Positions 33,423 to 44,755 of a stretch of 64,000 nucleotides of DNA are shown piece by piece. This DNA comes from Aporrectodea caliginosa. Its lineage: Eukaryota > Annelida > Clitellata > Crassiclitellata > Lumbricidae. A program made the translations under genes and the position numbers. Numbering within the stretch: position 1 is the stretch's first letter; each line of letters begins with the position of its first letter. Under the pieces are notes generated by a model that was given only the letters and a program-made list of their open reading frames with translations, made no database searches and was not told the origin of the DNA. The DNA is taken from assembly GCA_020284085.1 (NCBI GenBank), contig JACEVL010000799.1, positions 906,001 through 970,000 on the forward strand, given 5' to 3'.

Positions 33423-34140
33423 CAGTGGCGCGTTTATGCATAGGTGCATGCCTAACGCCCCAAATCTCGGACGGCCCCAAAAGAATAAAAATATTTTTCT
33501 CAGTTGTAAAAATAACATTTATGAATTTTTAATTATTTTAAATATAACCTATTTTCAATTTTTTAGTCTAGTATTTACATGAGAGTACTATATTATTGTA
33601 ATTTATATTTGTTTTGTTCATTTGGGCTAATAATTAATTTCTGTGCAAAGTTCAGAGGGCCCCAATAATAACGTCAAACTTGTTAGCAAAACAAGCCGCA
33701 CCAGTCATCTGCTGCAGCTTTTGTGTTGAAAGTTTTAGTCTGATGATTTCGTCATTTTTAGTGTTTAAACTTTTATTAGTATTGTTAACCAGTAATAATA
33801 ATTGAAATTTTTATAATATTAAATACTGGTGCCATGAAATGTTGCTATGATTCTTGAGCTGCAAAACGAATGAAGCGTGAGCTTGCAATAAATGAGCTAA
33901 GTAGACAAAAAAACTCACTTGATGCATTTGTAAGTCGTAGGCATGTCACTGACCAAAATGTTATCAACACTCACAAAAACGGCTTCAAGTTCAATTTCGT
34001 GGGTTTTTGCACATTATAGACCACCAGTACAGGTACACCACTAGTACACCACCAGAGTCTCGGACTCTCAGTTTACAAGTTCAGAAGGGTCCCAAAAATA
34101 TTTGCACATTTGGGCCCCATTTTCTGTAAAAGCGCCGCTG
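33423..34140. mobile_element. hAT relic (ZMYM1-like hAT ends and coding remnant)
   Basis: The left end CAGTGGCGCGTTTATGCA and the right end, reverse-complemented, CAGCGGCGCTTTTACAGA, are inverted repeats, each followed by GGGCCCC-type sequence. Flanking 8-mers (ATTGCATT, ATCACGTT) match at only 5 of 8 positions, so the duplication has decayed. Near 33855-33930 the plus strand reads AAKRMKRELAINELSRQKNS, similar to the basic N-terminus of hAT proteins of the zinc-finger MYM type. 718 bp, inactive. Confidence 0.6.
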
Positions 34141-36395
34141 ATCACGTTAAGCAAAGCTGTCGTTTGTTGGGAAAGCTGATTTGAGATCCAGAAGTTTGTG
34201 ATTACTGCTATTTTGTGTGTGTAGTTGATTATGACGTTACTGAATGTGCAGAATTCTAACAACTTAGAGAAGGAACGTTTGGCTGCTTGCAATTGAATAC
34301 ATTCAGATATCTTGAGACTTTATCTCGGTTCCTGTGATTCTTTCTAGTCATTTATACATTTGAACATTCATTCTTAATTTTAAAATAGTTATTCAGCAAT
34401 TGATTTTCTTGTGCAGTTTTTTTATTTTTTCTGCTAGCTGTTTAATGCACTTGTACTTTTTTATATTACATTGTAAAATTAGATTGTTTTTTACTATGCT
34501 AAAGTACAATCATGTAATTAACAAGAGATCTGCAAATTCCTGTCTCTGGTCTGATTATGTTTTAATTACTTCGTGATGGCTCATTTGTGCTGATGGTACT
34601 GGCACAAATGATCCATCCAAATCAATTAGCATTGTTACTTGTAAATTGACATTAATATGATACTTTGTTGTAAAAGTTCTTTATAGTTCATACTTTGTAA
34701 CAGTGGTTCTTTATCAATAGATAGTTAGTGATCTCTGCTTGTGGTACTTGACGATATTATGTATGCATATATGTATACACTGTGCAATAGATTTGTACAT
34801 GTATATGGATGTAGCTAGCATCAATAATGTGTCATTGTTAGTGATATTGTTACTAGGGCGTTACTGTTATGTTATTAGTAACCATTTGAATACTAGTTTG
34901 TTGTTTTACTTGATAAGGACTGTTGTTATCGTAAATCCTGTCTTTTTCTCAGTTTTCAGTTCTAATTGTGCATTTGTACATTTGCTACCGGGTAGTTGAT
35001 TACTGAAAAGTTTAGGTAAGAGATTGGATGAAAAATTGACAGCCCTACTATCTTCGTCAGTTATTCACAATCGAACCACTTTCCTCAACCCGCTCCTCTT
35101 CACTTGTTACACTTCTCCACCTTTCCGTCATCTCATCACTAAAATTTGAAAATCGCTGCATAACCATAGCAGCGATTCTCTGGAATAAACTCCCGCCAAT
35201 ATTATGCGAAATATCTGACCCATCATACGAACTCACGAAAACATCACTTCTTCATCCACGATGCAGACAGAGGATCCTCATTTCATGTATTTGTCACATA
35301 AAATAGAAATGCTAGACAAACGTCCACGAATCAAGTCAGTGTTTCTACACCTCAACACAAGCATTCCATGATTTCCATCAACTGCTACAGATATAGAAGA
35401 AGACATGGGTGGTTGTGTTTATAAAGAGAAGAATTGGAAGGTGGTGGAGTGGATGGATTAGGGTAAGATTTCTTGAAGAGGTGGGACTGTAGGCCTACGT
35501 TACGAGAAAGTTAATGTGCAGGTCAGGATATCAAACGAAGCCTTCTTGCGATGACGTCATCTTCTTGTAGCCTACGGACATAATGGTTGGTAGGATCACT
35601 AGAGCGGCAATTACTGTAGGCCTACGTTACGAGAAAGTTAACGTGTAGGTAAGGATACATACGAGAAACACGAGAAACCCAACCATGGCCCGTAAATTGA
35701 TTTAGGCATGAACGCCTGTAAATACCGTCCTTGATTAATTTTAGGCGAATAACAAAAATACTGATAAGATAGATGTATGGGTGGATGCACTGGATGGATG
35801 ATAGATAGATAGATAGGATAGATAATCGCATACCGCACTAATAATATATACGTAGTAATATTGATGACGTACCGGTATATTATAATAAACACAGCCTTTC
35901 GATGACGTCATCTTTGCATCGATTGTTTTAACAGAAAATAAGTTGAAGATCGTCGATTTGAAGAAGTAAAAATTCTAAATTCAACGAAGTCAGTTAAAGA
36001 AGACACTAAGCGAACAAGAATCATGTGTGCGATACACAATTATTGCCGTTTCGAACAGAAAATCATCAAAAATGTCAACAGAAAAAGTTTAAATGCGAAG
36101 TTTCGTCGAAATAACTGCATTGTTGAAGACGCAAACCGACCAACAATCGAATGATCAACAAGAACGGCATTTCAAACAGTCGAACTGTCGATCAGAAAAG
36201 AGTTAAACCAGACAGAAAGATACCTGGTCCATTGTTTGCAGGCGACATTCGTTCTTACATTGTGGTTAAGGTAAGCCTCACATGAACAATGTTTAACAGT
36301 CACTGTGGCCTATAGTAGGCCTATGATCAATCTGATTACGGTTTGGTTTTTGTGCGCCATCGGCTGATGCCTCATGCGTTAGACACTGGTGTGAT
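34141..36395. other. Intergenic region with LINE scraps and a local duplication
   Basis: 35070-35290 reads in part AAILWNKLPPILCEIS on the plus strand, a LINE C-terminal remnant; a related scrap lies at 46490-46570. A segment of about 35 bp, TGTAGGCCTACGTTACGAGA onward, is present at 35489 and again at 35616. GATGACGTCATCTT occurs at 35550 and 35902. No gene recognised. Confidence 0.45.
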
Positions 36396-36400
36396 ACAGT

Positions 36401-36911
36401 TACTAATTAGCCGGTAAACCCGTAGTTTAGGTTGGTAAATTATTTTATATCGTCAAATTAAAATGGAAGCTGGATTAAAGAAAAAAAATTGTTTCACGAA
36501 CTCGAAGTGGGATTGATGAAACCATTTCTATCTTTAAATAGAAGTTGGATTGATCGAAATAATTTTTACCGTAAATAAAAGCTGGATTGATGAAACTAAG
36601 TTTTTGATGCAATAGAAGCTAGAATGATGAAAATATTTGTTGCCTTAAGTAGAAGCTGGACCCATGACAATAGTTCTTTGCTTAAATAAAAGTTCCATTG
36701 ATGAAAAATATTTTGGTGGTTAAATAGAAGTTGGATAATTTTTTCATTAAATGGAAGCTGGATTGATGACAAAAATTCACAATGAAATGAAAGCGGGATT
36801 GATGATAGTTATCATGGACATAGGTAGACTGCTTACTTACCAACGTCAAGGACGGCATTGAAGATATTCAAATAATTTACCAACCTAAACTACGGGATAA
36901 CCAATTAGCCT
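36401..36911. mobile_element. TIR element filled with degenerate ~35-bp repeats
   Basis: The inverted ends 36401-36445 and 36870-36911 share CCCGTAGTTTAGGTTGGTAA and flanking bases. The interior (36460-36830) is about ten degenerate copies of a unit like AGAAGCTGGATTGATGAAA plus an AT-rich spacer. The same unit, inverted, forms the array at 41590-42030. No coding frame. Target duplication not resolved. Confidence 0.6.
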
Positions 36912-36921
36912 ACATAATTAT

Positions 36922-39900
36922 TCACCTTGTGCCGTCGATTCTCTGAATCCTAGCGACCGTCATAGTCAGCCTTCTCCATGTGTTCCGATCTCTCGTCGCC
37001 TCTCTCACCTCCGGAATGTTCATCATCATCGTCTCGTGTATCTCCTCCATCCATCTCTTTCTTGGTCGTCCTCTTCCTCGTCTTCCCTCCCCACACGCCA
37101 GCATCATCTCCTTTTCCATGCCGTCCGCCCGCATCACATGGCCAAAATACATCACTTTTTGTCTCGCCGCTCTTTGTCTCAATGTCATCTCTCCTCTTAA
37201 GTGTCCTATCTCTTCCAGTATATGTTCATTTGTTCTCTTCTCAGTCCAGGGGACCCTCAGCATTTTCCTCCAAATCCACATTTCGCATGCTTCGATTTTC
37301 TTCTCTAGTGCTTTGGTTTTTGTCCATGCCTCGCACCCGTACATCACCACTGGTATTATCATTGCTTTAACAATTCTTGTTTTCGTTTCCAGGCTCACCG
37401 CTTTATCCTTCCATATCTTTTCCAATCCCTGCATTGCTCCTTTTCCCAGAGTAATTCTTCGGCGTATCTCTCTCTCGCATCCCCCTCCCTATCTATTGTA
37501 GCTCCCAGGAAACAGAAGCTCGATACCACCTCAATCTCTTCTCCATCTACTTCGAAGCTTCTCCAGTTCTCTGTGGTCATAATTTTAGTCTTTTTTATGT
37601 TGAAGTACAATCCTGCTTTCTCACTTTCAAGCCTTAGTTTCCTGATGTTGTTTTTCAGTACTTCCTTTTTCCCCGCCAACAGTGTTGTGTCATCCGCATA
37701 CCTTAAGTTGTTGACAACCTTTCCAGCTATCCTCACTCCTTCCGCCTCATCATCAAATCCTGCATCTCTCATGATCCTTTCTGCGTATAGAATGAACAGG
37801 TATGGTGATAGTATACATCCCTGTCTTACTCCCTTCTTTATTTGGAAACTTGCTGTTTCAAAGTCTTCCACATGAGATCGTGGTTTACACAATCAAATGC
37901 CTTGCTGTAGTCTATAAAACATAGGTGGACCTCTTGTCCGTGTTCCGTCCTCACCACTGCTATCTGGTTGGAATATAAGTTCCTGAGGAGAGTTATCAGG
38001 TGCACAGGTATTCCCATTTCTCTCAAAGTCTTCCACATGAGATCGTGGTTTACACAATCAAATGCCTTGCTGTAGTCTATAAAACATAGGTGGACCTCTT
38101 GTCCAAATTCCCTCTGTCTTTCCATTATCCATCTCAGGTTTGCAATATGATCTCTTGTGCCTCTCCCTTTCCTGAAGCCGGCTTGGGTTTTCGGCAGTTC
38201 TCGCTCTATCCTGCTCTCCATTCTTTTATGTATGATATTGAGGAGTATCTTGCTTGTATGTGATATCAGCGCTATAGTTCTGTAGTTCTCGCAGTCTCTC
38301 GCGTCTCCTTTTTTGAAGATGGGTATGAATATCGATTTACCCCAGTCTTTCGGCCATTCTTCTGTTTCCCATATTAAGTTGCACAAAGTTGTTATCTCCT
38401 TTGTTATTCCATCACCAGCCGCTTTAATCAATTCAATAGGGATTTCGTCTGCGCCTGGTGTCTTGTTATCCCTTATTTGCGTGATTGCCCATTCTACCTC
38501 CGCCTCCATAATCCCCGGTTCTTTTTCGTAGTCCTCTGTGGTCGTCTTTTCTCCTCTGATCTCGTCGTCGTCTGTGTTATAGAGAGCTTCCGTATATTCT
38601 CTCCATCTGTTCTTTATCTCCTCCCCGTCACCTATTATTCCTCCGTTTCCATTTTTTAGTGAGCCATTTCGTGGTGTAAACTTGCCAGTTATTTTCCTCA
38701 TCATCGCGAACATCTCTCTGGTTCTTCCCTTTTCCCCCTCTATTTCCATTTCCTTGCATCGGTCATTTAGGTATTTGTCCTTGTCTTTCCTTGCCTGTTT
38801 CTGGAATTTACCATTCAGCACCCTCATCTGATCTCTGTTCCCCACTGCTCTCGCCCCTCTCCTTTCTTCCGCTATTTTGATTGCCTCCACAGTTAGCCAT
38901 GGTGATATATTCTTTCTCTCCCTCCTTGGAACGTGAGTGATTGCCTCCTCGTGCACCACCTTCTTCATCTCTTCCCACATGTCGTCAGCATTTATCGCTT
39001 CATCCAGATGTAATGCCTCAAATCTGTTCTTTATCTCTTCTCTGTACTCTGGTATGATCCCTTTGCATTCGTATCTGATTAGGCGTTCCCCTCTTTTGAG
39101 TCTCTTGAGTTTCATCTTAAGAGTTGCCACCAACAGTTCATGGTCCGATCCACAGTCCGCTCCAGGTCTCGTTTGTACATCTCTCACCGTGCTCTTCCAT
39201 CTCTGCTTTATCAATACATAGTCTATCTGGTTTCTGTGTTTTCCATCTGGTGAAGTCCATGTGTACAATCTTCTCTTTGTCTTCTCAAAACATGTATTCA
39301 TGATCCTCAAATCATTTGTTTCGCAGAAGTCAATAAGTCTTTCTCCCGCTTCATTTCGTTCCCCCAGGCCATATCTACCATACGCTGCTTCTATCTTGTC
39401 TGATCTCCCTACCTTTGCGTTGAAATCTCCCATGATCACCAGGACATCACCTTTCGGCACGCTGTCGATCTTTCCCTGTAACTCAGTGTAAAACCTTTCG
39501 CGAATCTCCTCCTCTGCTGTCGATGTTGGTGCATACACTTGTATGACGGTAGTGTTCACCTCTTTACCCCTGAACCTTACACTTAGTATTCGATCGTTGA
39601 CCGTATCATAGCCCATTATTGCCGCAGCACTCCTCTTGTCGCAGATCATCGCTACTCCATTTCTTCTTCCCTCGTTGGGTCCCGACATCACTACTCTGTA
39701 TTCTCCAGAGTTGAAGTGTCCCTTTCCCTGCCATCTCGTTTCGCTCAGACCCAACACCTCCAGCCCCATCCTTTCCATCTCCATCTTGATCACCTCCAGT
39801 TTCCCTGTTTGCATGCTCCTCACATTCCATGTTCCCAATCTCCATTGGGTTCTACAGCTCAGGTTGATCCTGTGTTCTTCGACTAAATCCGTTACCGCAC

Positions 39901-40006
39901 CTCCTTTCGGTTTTAGTGCGATCGCTTCATGACGTCGTTTCTTCGCCAGGTCATCCTTCCGCTCTTTCCCAGTAGCCCTGGCTATCTGGCCTGGGTGTCT
40001 CACCAT
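36922..40006 (-). pseudogene. LINE endonuclease-reverse transcriptase, broken in two places
   Basis: The first frame (40006-37838, 722 codons) has an APE endonuclease: LGTWNVRSMQTGKLEV, LSETRWQG, VIMGDFNAKVG and CGSDHELL. It continues into the RT fingers/palm: FKKGDARDCENYRTIALIS, QAGFRKGRGTRDHI, and motif A FIDYSKAFDCVNH. An 82-bp duplication then breaks the frame. The second frame (37892-37395) has GVRQGCILSPYLF and NLRYADDTTLLAG (catalytic YADD). A shift near 37470 leads to the third frame (37434-36922) with VVMYGCEAWT, CEMWIWRKMLRVPW and GRGRPRKRWM. Catalytic residues are otherwise present, so the copy is young but dead. Confidence 0.9.
37858..38104. repeat. 82-bp direct duplication inside the LINE RT
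   Basis: 37858-37939 and 38023-38104 appear identical over 82 bp (the motif A region, FIDYSKAFDCVNH), separated by 83 bp. 82 is not a multiple of three, so the extra copy shifts the RT frame. It looks like template switching during reverse transcription, or an assembly artefact. Confidence 0.85.
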
Positions 40007-40332
40007 CGGCGATTATCGTTTTTTCATAGTTCGTGCTATCCATGACAGTTTTCTTGGCAAGTGTACAGAGGTGGTTTGCCATTGCCTTCCTCTGGTTTCG
40101 CCTGCCGTACCCGTTCGTTCGCCTCCCCGTAGGGAGGTTACTAACAGTTCGCACCACGTGAAGGTGGGTACGGAGGTCTTTGGTTAATCAACCCAGGTCG
40201 GGCCCGTGCCTCCGTCCTAGGGCGTCGGTCAGGTCACCTCCCTGTTTTACCTCCTTGGAGGTGATTGATTAACCTTAGCTCCTCTATATATATGTCAAAG
40301 AGGAGTGGTGACAGAGGACATCCTTGTCTCAC

Positions 40333-40748
40333 GGTTCACCGACAAATGCGCCCGTGACAAAAGCGCCCGTGACAAAAGCGCCCCGACAAAAGCGCCCCGA
40401 CAAATGCGCCCCGACAAATGCGCCAAAAATCACAAAAAACCCCGACAAATGCGCTCCGTCAAAAGCGCCCCAAAATAACCGACAAATGCGCCCCGACAGC
40501 AGCGCCCCGACAGTAGCGCCCCAATATCAATAAAATTACTTGAGTTTGTTCTATACTTGCAAGTTGCAAGAAAGAGGTAGTTTGTGTTTATTTAGAGGTA
40601 TTTAAAGATATCTTGAAGAGGCGCTGTATACATGTTCAATTACATACATATATGCGTACATACATATATGCATATATACATACATACATATATATACATA
40701 CATATATACATACATACAGACATGCATACATACATACATACATATATG

Positions 40749-40779
<31 letters not shown>

Positions 40780-40818
40780 GCATACATACATACATACATA
40801 CATACATACATACATACA

Positions 40819-40854
<36 letters not shown>

Positions 40855-41202
40855 TACATACATACATACATACATATATGCATACATACATACATACATA
40901 TATGCATACATACATACATACAGACATACATATATGCATACATACATACATACATACATATATGCATACATATATACACACATACATACATACATATATA
41001 CATGCATACATACATACATACTTACATCGTTGTGTCTCATTTTTCGTCTCATTCAACAGGCAGGGGCGCATTTGTCGGGGCGCATTTGTCGGGACGCTTT
41101 TGTCGGCAGGGGTGGGCGCATTTGTCGTGGCGCATTTGTCGGGGCGCTTTTGTCGGGCGCATTTGTCGGGGCGCTTTTGTCCGAGGCGCTTTTGACGGGT
41201 CA
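40333..41202. mobile_element. Foldback/Mutator-like element with inverted arrays of 13-14-bp repeats
   Basis: Both ends are arrays of CGACAAATGCGCC / CGACAAAAGCGCC units. They run forward at 40337-40527 and in reverse complement at 41060-41200, so the element would fold into a long stem. An exact 11-bp direct repeat CCTTGTCTCAC flanks it (40322-40332 and 41203-41213) and splits an RT reading frame, proving insertion. The centre contains a retroelement 3' tail and a long TACA microsatellite. No transposase. Mutator-like elements give 8-11-bp duplications, and Drosophila FB elements have this terminal-array architecture. A related scrap lies at 42128-42160. Confidence 0.85.
40600..41024 (+). 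repeat. Retroelement tail seeding a 380-bp (TACA)n microsatellite
   Basis: 40608-40640 carries the shared 3' module (CTTGAAGAGGCGCTGTATAC) and is followed immediately by ACAT/TACA repeats to about 41022 with ATATATGC interruptions. All open frames here are low-complexity artefacts. Confidence 0.8.
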
Positions 41203-41589
41203 CCTTGTCTCACTCCCCTTCCAATTTCTCCTTCCTCTGAGCATTCTCCATCTATTCTTATCTTTGCCTTCTGGTTCATATAGAGGTTCCCTATAAGCCT
41301 CCTATCCTTCCAGTCGATTCCTCTTCGTCTCAATGCAGTCATCAGTTTCCTCCAATCTACCCTGTCAAACGCCTTTTCATAATCCACAAAACAGATGTAA
41401 ACCTCTTGTCCATACTCTAGACTTCTTTCTGCCAGGACCCTCAGTGATCCGATGGCGTCTCTTGTACCCCGGCCCTTTCTGAACCCGAATTGATCTTCTC
41501 CTAATCCTTTGTCAGCTTCTACCTTTGCCTGTATTCTTTTTGTTATTATCTTTAGCATAATCTTGGCTTTAAATAGATTTAAACAAGTG

Positions 41590-42030
41590 TTATTTTCATC
41601 AATCCAACTTCTACTTTCACGCTTCTATTGAATCAACAATTCTTTTCATCAATCCACCTTCTATTTAATCAAAAATTCTTTTCAGCATTCCAGCTTCTAT
41701 TTAAGCAAGAATGCTTTTCATCAGTTCAACGCAAGAATTATTTTTATCAACCTAGCTTCTATTCAGTCAACAATTCTTTTCATCAATCCAGCTTTTATTT
41801 AATCAACAATCCTTTTAATCAGCCCAGCTTTTATTTAATCAACAATTCTTTTATCCAATCCAGCTTCTATTTAAGCAAGAATTATTTTCATCAACCCAGC
41901 TTCTATTTAATCAACAATTCTTTTAATCAACCCAGCTTCTATTTAATCAACAATTCTTTTAATCAACCCAGCTTCTATTTAATCAACAATTCTTTTAATC
42001 AACCCAGCTTCTATTTAATCAACAATTTAG
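41590..42030. repeat. 36-bp tandem array
   Basis: About twelve copies, the last four nearly perfect, of a 36-bp unit beginning CTTCTATTTAATCAACAATT. Because 36 is a multiple of three it reads as the 12-residue repeat FYLINNSFNQPS, but there is no sign that this is translated. The unit is the reverse complement of the repeats inside the TIR element at 36.4 kb. Confidence 0.8.
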
Positions 42031-42165
42031 AACGCTAAAACGATAAATTACCCATAACAACCATAAACTAACATGTAACAAGCATTAACTACATAAAGAG
42101 TTATTTGCTGCTTCACATAACTTCGCTATTGTCGGCGCGCTTTTGTCCAGCGCGCTAAGGACGGG

Positions 42166-42480
42166 GTGCCGATTCCAATGTCTTAAAATCTTGGAAGAAA
42201 TATACATTTTTGGTAATGTTGCACCATATTTTCTCGTTGGTCATTTTCTTATTTTTTGAAATTATGTGTATTCTTTCTCTTTAGTTTAAAAGTTTATCTC
42301 GCCTTAAGTTCCAGCTCAGCTATTATGAGTACACTGACCGTACACTATCTGTATGAAGATCAGACGGCTTGGGAGAGGACTGGCGGTCGACCCTCATATG
42401 CCGAGGCTAAGAAAAATTAATGAAGTCGCTAACACTCCTTCATATTCATAGCTATCTCTCAAGCTATCTCAAAGGACTGC
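42166..42480. other. Non-coding, with a SINE-A end fragment
   Basis: 42365-42412 (GAGGACTGGCGGTCGACC, then GCCGAGGCTAAGAA) resembles the 3' end of SINE family A. Nothing else recognised. Confidence 0.4.
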
Positions 42481-42740
42481 TCTTCGTCGTACCCTCCTCC
42501 TTCATTCTCTCTTACTGCTCACTCCCCTCCTCCTTCTTCTCCTAGTGCTCCTTCTCCTCCTTCTCTTCTTCACCACCTCCTCCTTCTTCTCATCTTCTTC
42601 CTTCTCCTTCTCCTCTTCTTCCACCTCCTCCTCCTCTCCTCTTCCTCCTCCTTCTTCTCCTTCTCCTCCTTCTCCTCCTCCTCCTCCTCCTCCTCCTCCT
42701 CTTCTTCCTACTTTTTTCTTCTCCTCTTCGATTTTCTTTT
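42481..42740. repeat. Polypyrimidine tract (CTC/CTT)n
   Basis: About 240 bp almost free of purines on the plus strand. It gives spurious Ser/Pro and Glu/Gly-rich open frames on the two strands. A purine-rich counterpart lies at 53.8-54.0 kb. Confidence 0.85.
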
Positions 42741-42911
42741 CTTCTTCTAACTTCAACATTCTGCATGCATCTTTGTCAGATGATGATCTCTTATCTAAGA
42801 ATCGTTGATGTTCGTCAACGTCTGGTTGTTCAGTCTCTCGGATCATCTGACTGATTTCTCTGGAAGGGCCAAGTACGAGGGTAGGACATGATTGCATATA
42901 GTCAGCCATGA

Positions 42912-43063
42912 AGTGCTTGTATGTACATGCATGTATTTATGTATGTACGTATGTACATGTATGTGTATGTATGTATGTATGTAGAGTAAGTAAGTATGTA
43001 AGTAAGTAGCCTAAGTATGCACGTATTTATGTACGTACGTACGTATGTACGTATGTATGTATG

Positions 43064-43095
<32 letters not shown>

Positions 43096-43260
43096 GTAAG
43101 TAAGTACAAGTGAGTAAGTATGTAAGTTTGTAAGGACGTAAGTATGTACGTATGTATGTATGCATGTATGTAGGTAGGCCCTATGTATGTAGGCCTATGT
43201 ATGTATACATGCATGTTTGCATGTAAGTATGTATGTTTCTTTGCATCAGCCACTTAATAT
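42912..43260 (-). repeat. (ATGT)n microsatellite as tail of a minus-strand retroelement
   Basis: Long TATG/TACG repeats end at 43235. Reverse-complemented, the adjoining sequence reads AAAAGACGCTATATTAAGTG before the repeats, i.e. the shared 3' module. The element body is not recognisable further right. Confidence 0.6.
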
Positions 43261-44755
43261 AGCGTCTTTTAGTCGTCTACCTCACAAAGGCGCTGCACGC
43301 ATGCATATCTAACTCATCTAGATATTGAAGTGCAGTTTAAGCCATTTTTATCCATCTACTTTAACTTACGGAAATCTTGCTTGAGCCACAGGCTAAAAAG
43401 TCAAATCTTGCGACGACTAATTCGATCACTTACAATCATTCAATCGTCCTGAAACTTGGCAGATAGACTCGCCCTCGCAGACACTTCATTCTATAAAAAT
43501 TTCAGCTCTCCCCAAAAAGGCAAGTTTATAGAATCGGGGACTAAACTTTTCGAATCGGGGACTCAACTTTTCCGATACGCAGCGTTGCCATTGGCCGCAA
43601 CAAAAACGGGCGCCCTGCCTGATTAAACGCACGCTATGACGTAAAATGAACGCGGACTATATATTTGTAGAGGTAACTGCTTCATAAGACGCATTATAGG
43701 ATAGTAGATGGATATAGTAAAAAACTTTCTTTTTACGGGCTGTATTTTATTAAATGTTTCCTGAATGCAGCAGCATGAGTAGCTGAAGACTGTTCCAAAA
43801 GGAAGAACCGAATCATGATGAGATACAATGCGCGGCACCTACATGTACATTTCTCTACAGGCAGTTGAGCGCAACGATCGCTGACCTGGTTGACTTGAGA
43901 CTGGAACATAAAGCTTCCTGGTGTATGTCAGCGCGGTGCCGACCAACAGGGCCGCCCCAGAAGGAGACTTGTATTTTATTCCTTCCTTTCATGATGCTAT
44001 TTATCTGTCGTAACGTGTAATAATAACCTTCGTTGTTTTACTCTGTTTCTATAGGTGACTGGTGCCTGTAGGTTTGCTGCCATGGCGGCGAGTTTTCTGC
44101 TTGAGGGGAGATGGGATGAATTCAGATGCATGTTACGGTTGCACTATGGCTCTGTGTTGTGGTGTTTGTATTATTCTTGACCTGCTGAGCCTCTGGCGTG
44201 GCGTAAAACCCCGTAAGCTCCTAGAAAGCAGGAGGGTCTCTGGCGTGGCGTAAAACCCCGTAAGCCCTGTTTTTTGTTGCCCTGGAATGAGCCGAGGGAT
44301 AAGAAGGAGGATGATAGAAGACTAGATTAGAAGGAAGGGACTCGGAGTCAAGCCACAGGGAGTCAACGAAAATACGCCATGGACAAAGTCAACATGAACG
44401 TGAGGGAGCACTCTTAAGCTTCCTTAGAGAAGGTCTCGGGTCTCACAGACCTACACGGGCGATGAAAGAGCATCAAGTTCATCCAGTTCATCCTGTGCAA
44501 TGCCCCAACGTCAGGGGACATTTTCCGCAAGGCCGAGAGTGAGACAAACTCTTAACCGCCAGGGTTCCAGACGCAGACCACCGATCTGCGGTCTGAACTT
44601 GCAGACTGAAATACTAGTAGACTAATTGGCGCAATAATTATTCAATTTCTCATGAAAAACCACGCTTTACAATGTTTCGGGTGTTTCTTCAAGTTTCCGA
44701 AGAGACTTTAAATCACAGTTATTTGGTAGACTTGTGCAACATTAGTCACTTCAGT
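43261..44755. other. Non-coding, no gene recognised
   Basis: Contains a 21-bp near-tandem pair (AATCGGGGACTMAACTTTTC, at 43532 and 43553) and a tandem pair of TCTGGCGTGGCGTAAAACCC at 44191 and 44239. Open frames are short with no resemblance. Confidence 0.45.

Larger units (their letters stand above)
36915..40267 (-). mobile_element. APE-type non-LTR retrotransposon, nearly full length
   Basis: It includes a 5' region (40007-40267) with GC-rich short inverted motifs (CACCTCC...GGAGGTG), the endonuclease/RT reading frame, and a very short 3' end next to the TIR element. A short 3'UTR fits RTE-like or related APE LINEs. It abuts, and probably inserted into, the second LINE fragment at 40268. 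Confidence 0.85.
40268..41575 (-). pseudogene. Second LINE RT fragment, split by an insertion
   Basis: Minus-strand 41558-41205 reads [42 protein letters not shown]. On the other side of an 870-bp insert it resumes at 40332-40268 with RQGCPLSPLLFDIYIEELRL. The fragment is cut at 40267 by the first LINE and truncated near 41575. The interrupted codon sequence joins exactly through the short target duplication. Confidence 0.88.

Noticed and set aside
40640..41020. CRISPR-like array
   Set aside because: The spacing is a simple tetranucleotide repeat in an animal genome, with no unique spacers.
40600..41300. Open frames of 137-227 codons on both strands rich in Tyr/Ile/His/Thr or Tyr/Val/Cys/Met
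   Set aside because: They are translations of the TACA/TATG microsatellite and the GACAAAWGCGCC arrays; every frame stays open because the repeat has few stops.
41590..42038. Repetitive 136-codon frame (FYLINNSFNQPS repeats) as a real repeat protein
   Set aside because: The 36-bp unit is found inverted inside a TIR element and has no start, splice or coding bias; frame openness follows from the period being divisible by three.
42502..42909. 135-codon minus frame rich in Glu/Gly/Lys
   Set aside because: Direct product of the polypyrimidine tract; no domain, no splice or start context.
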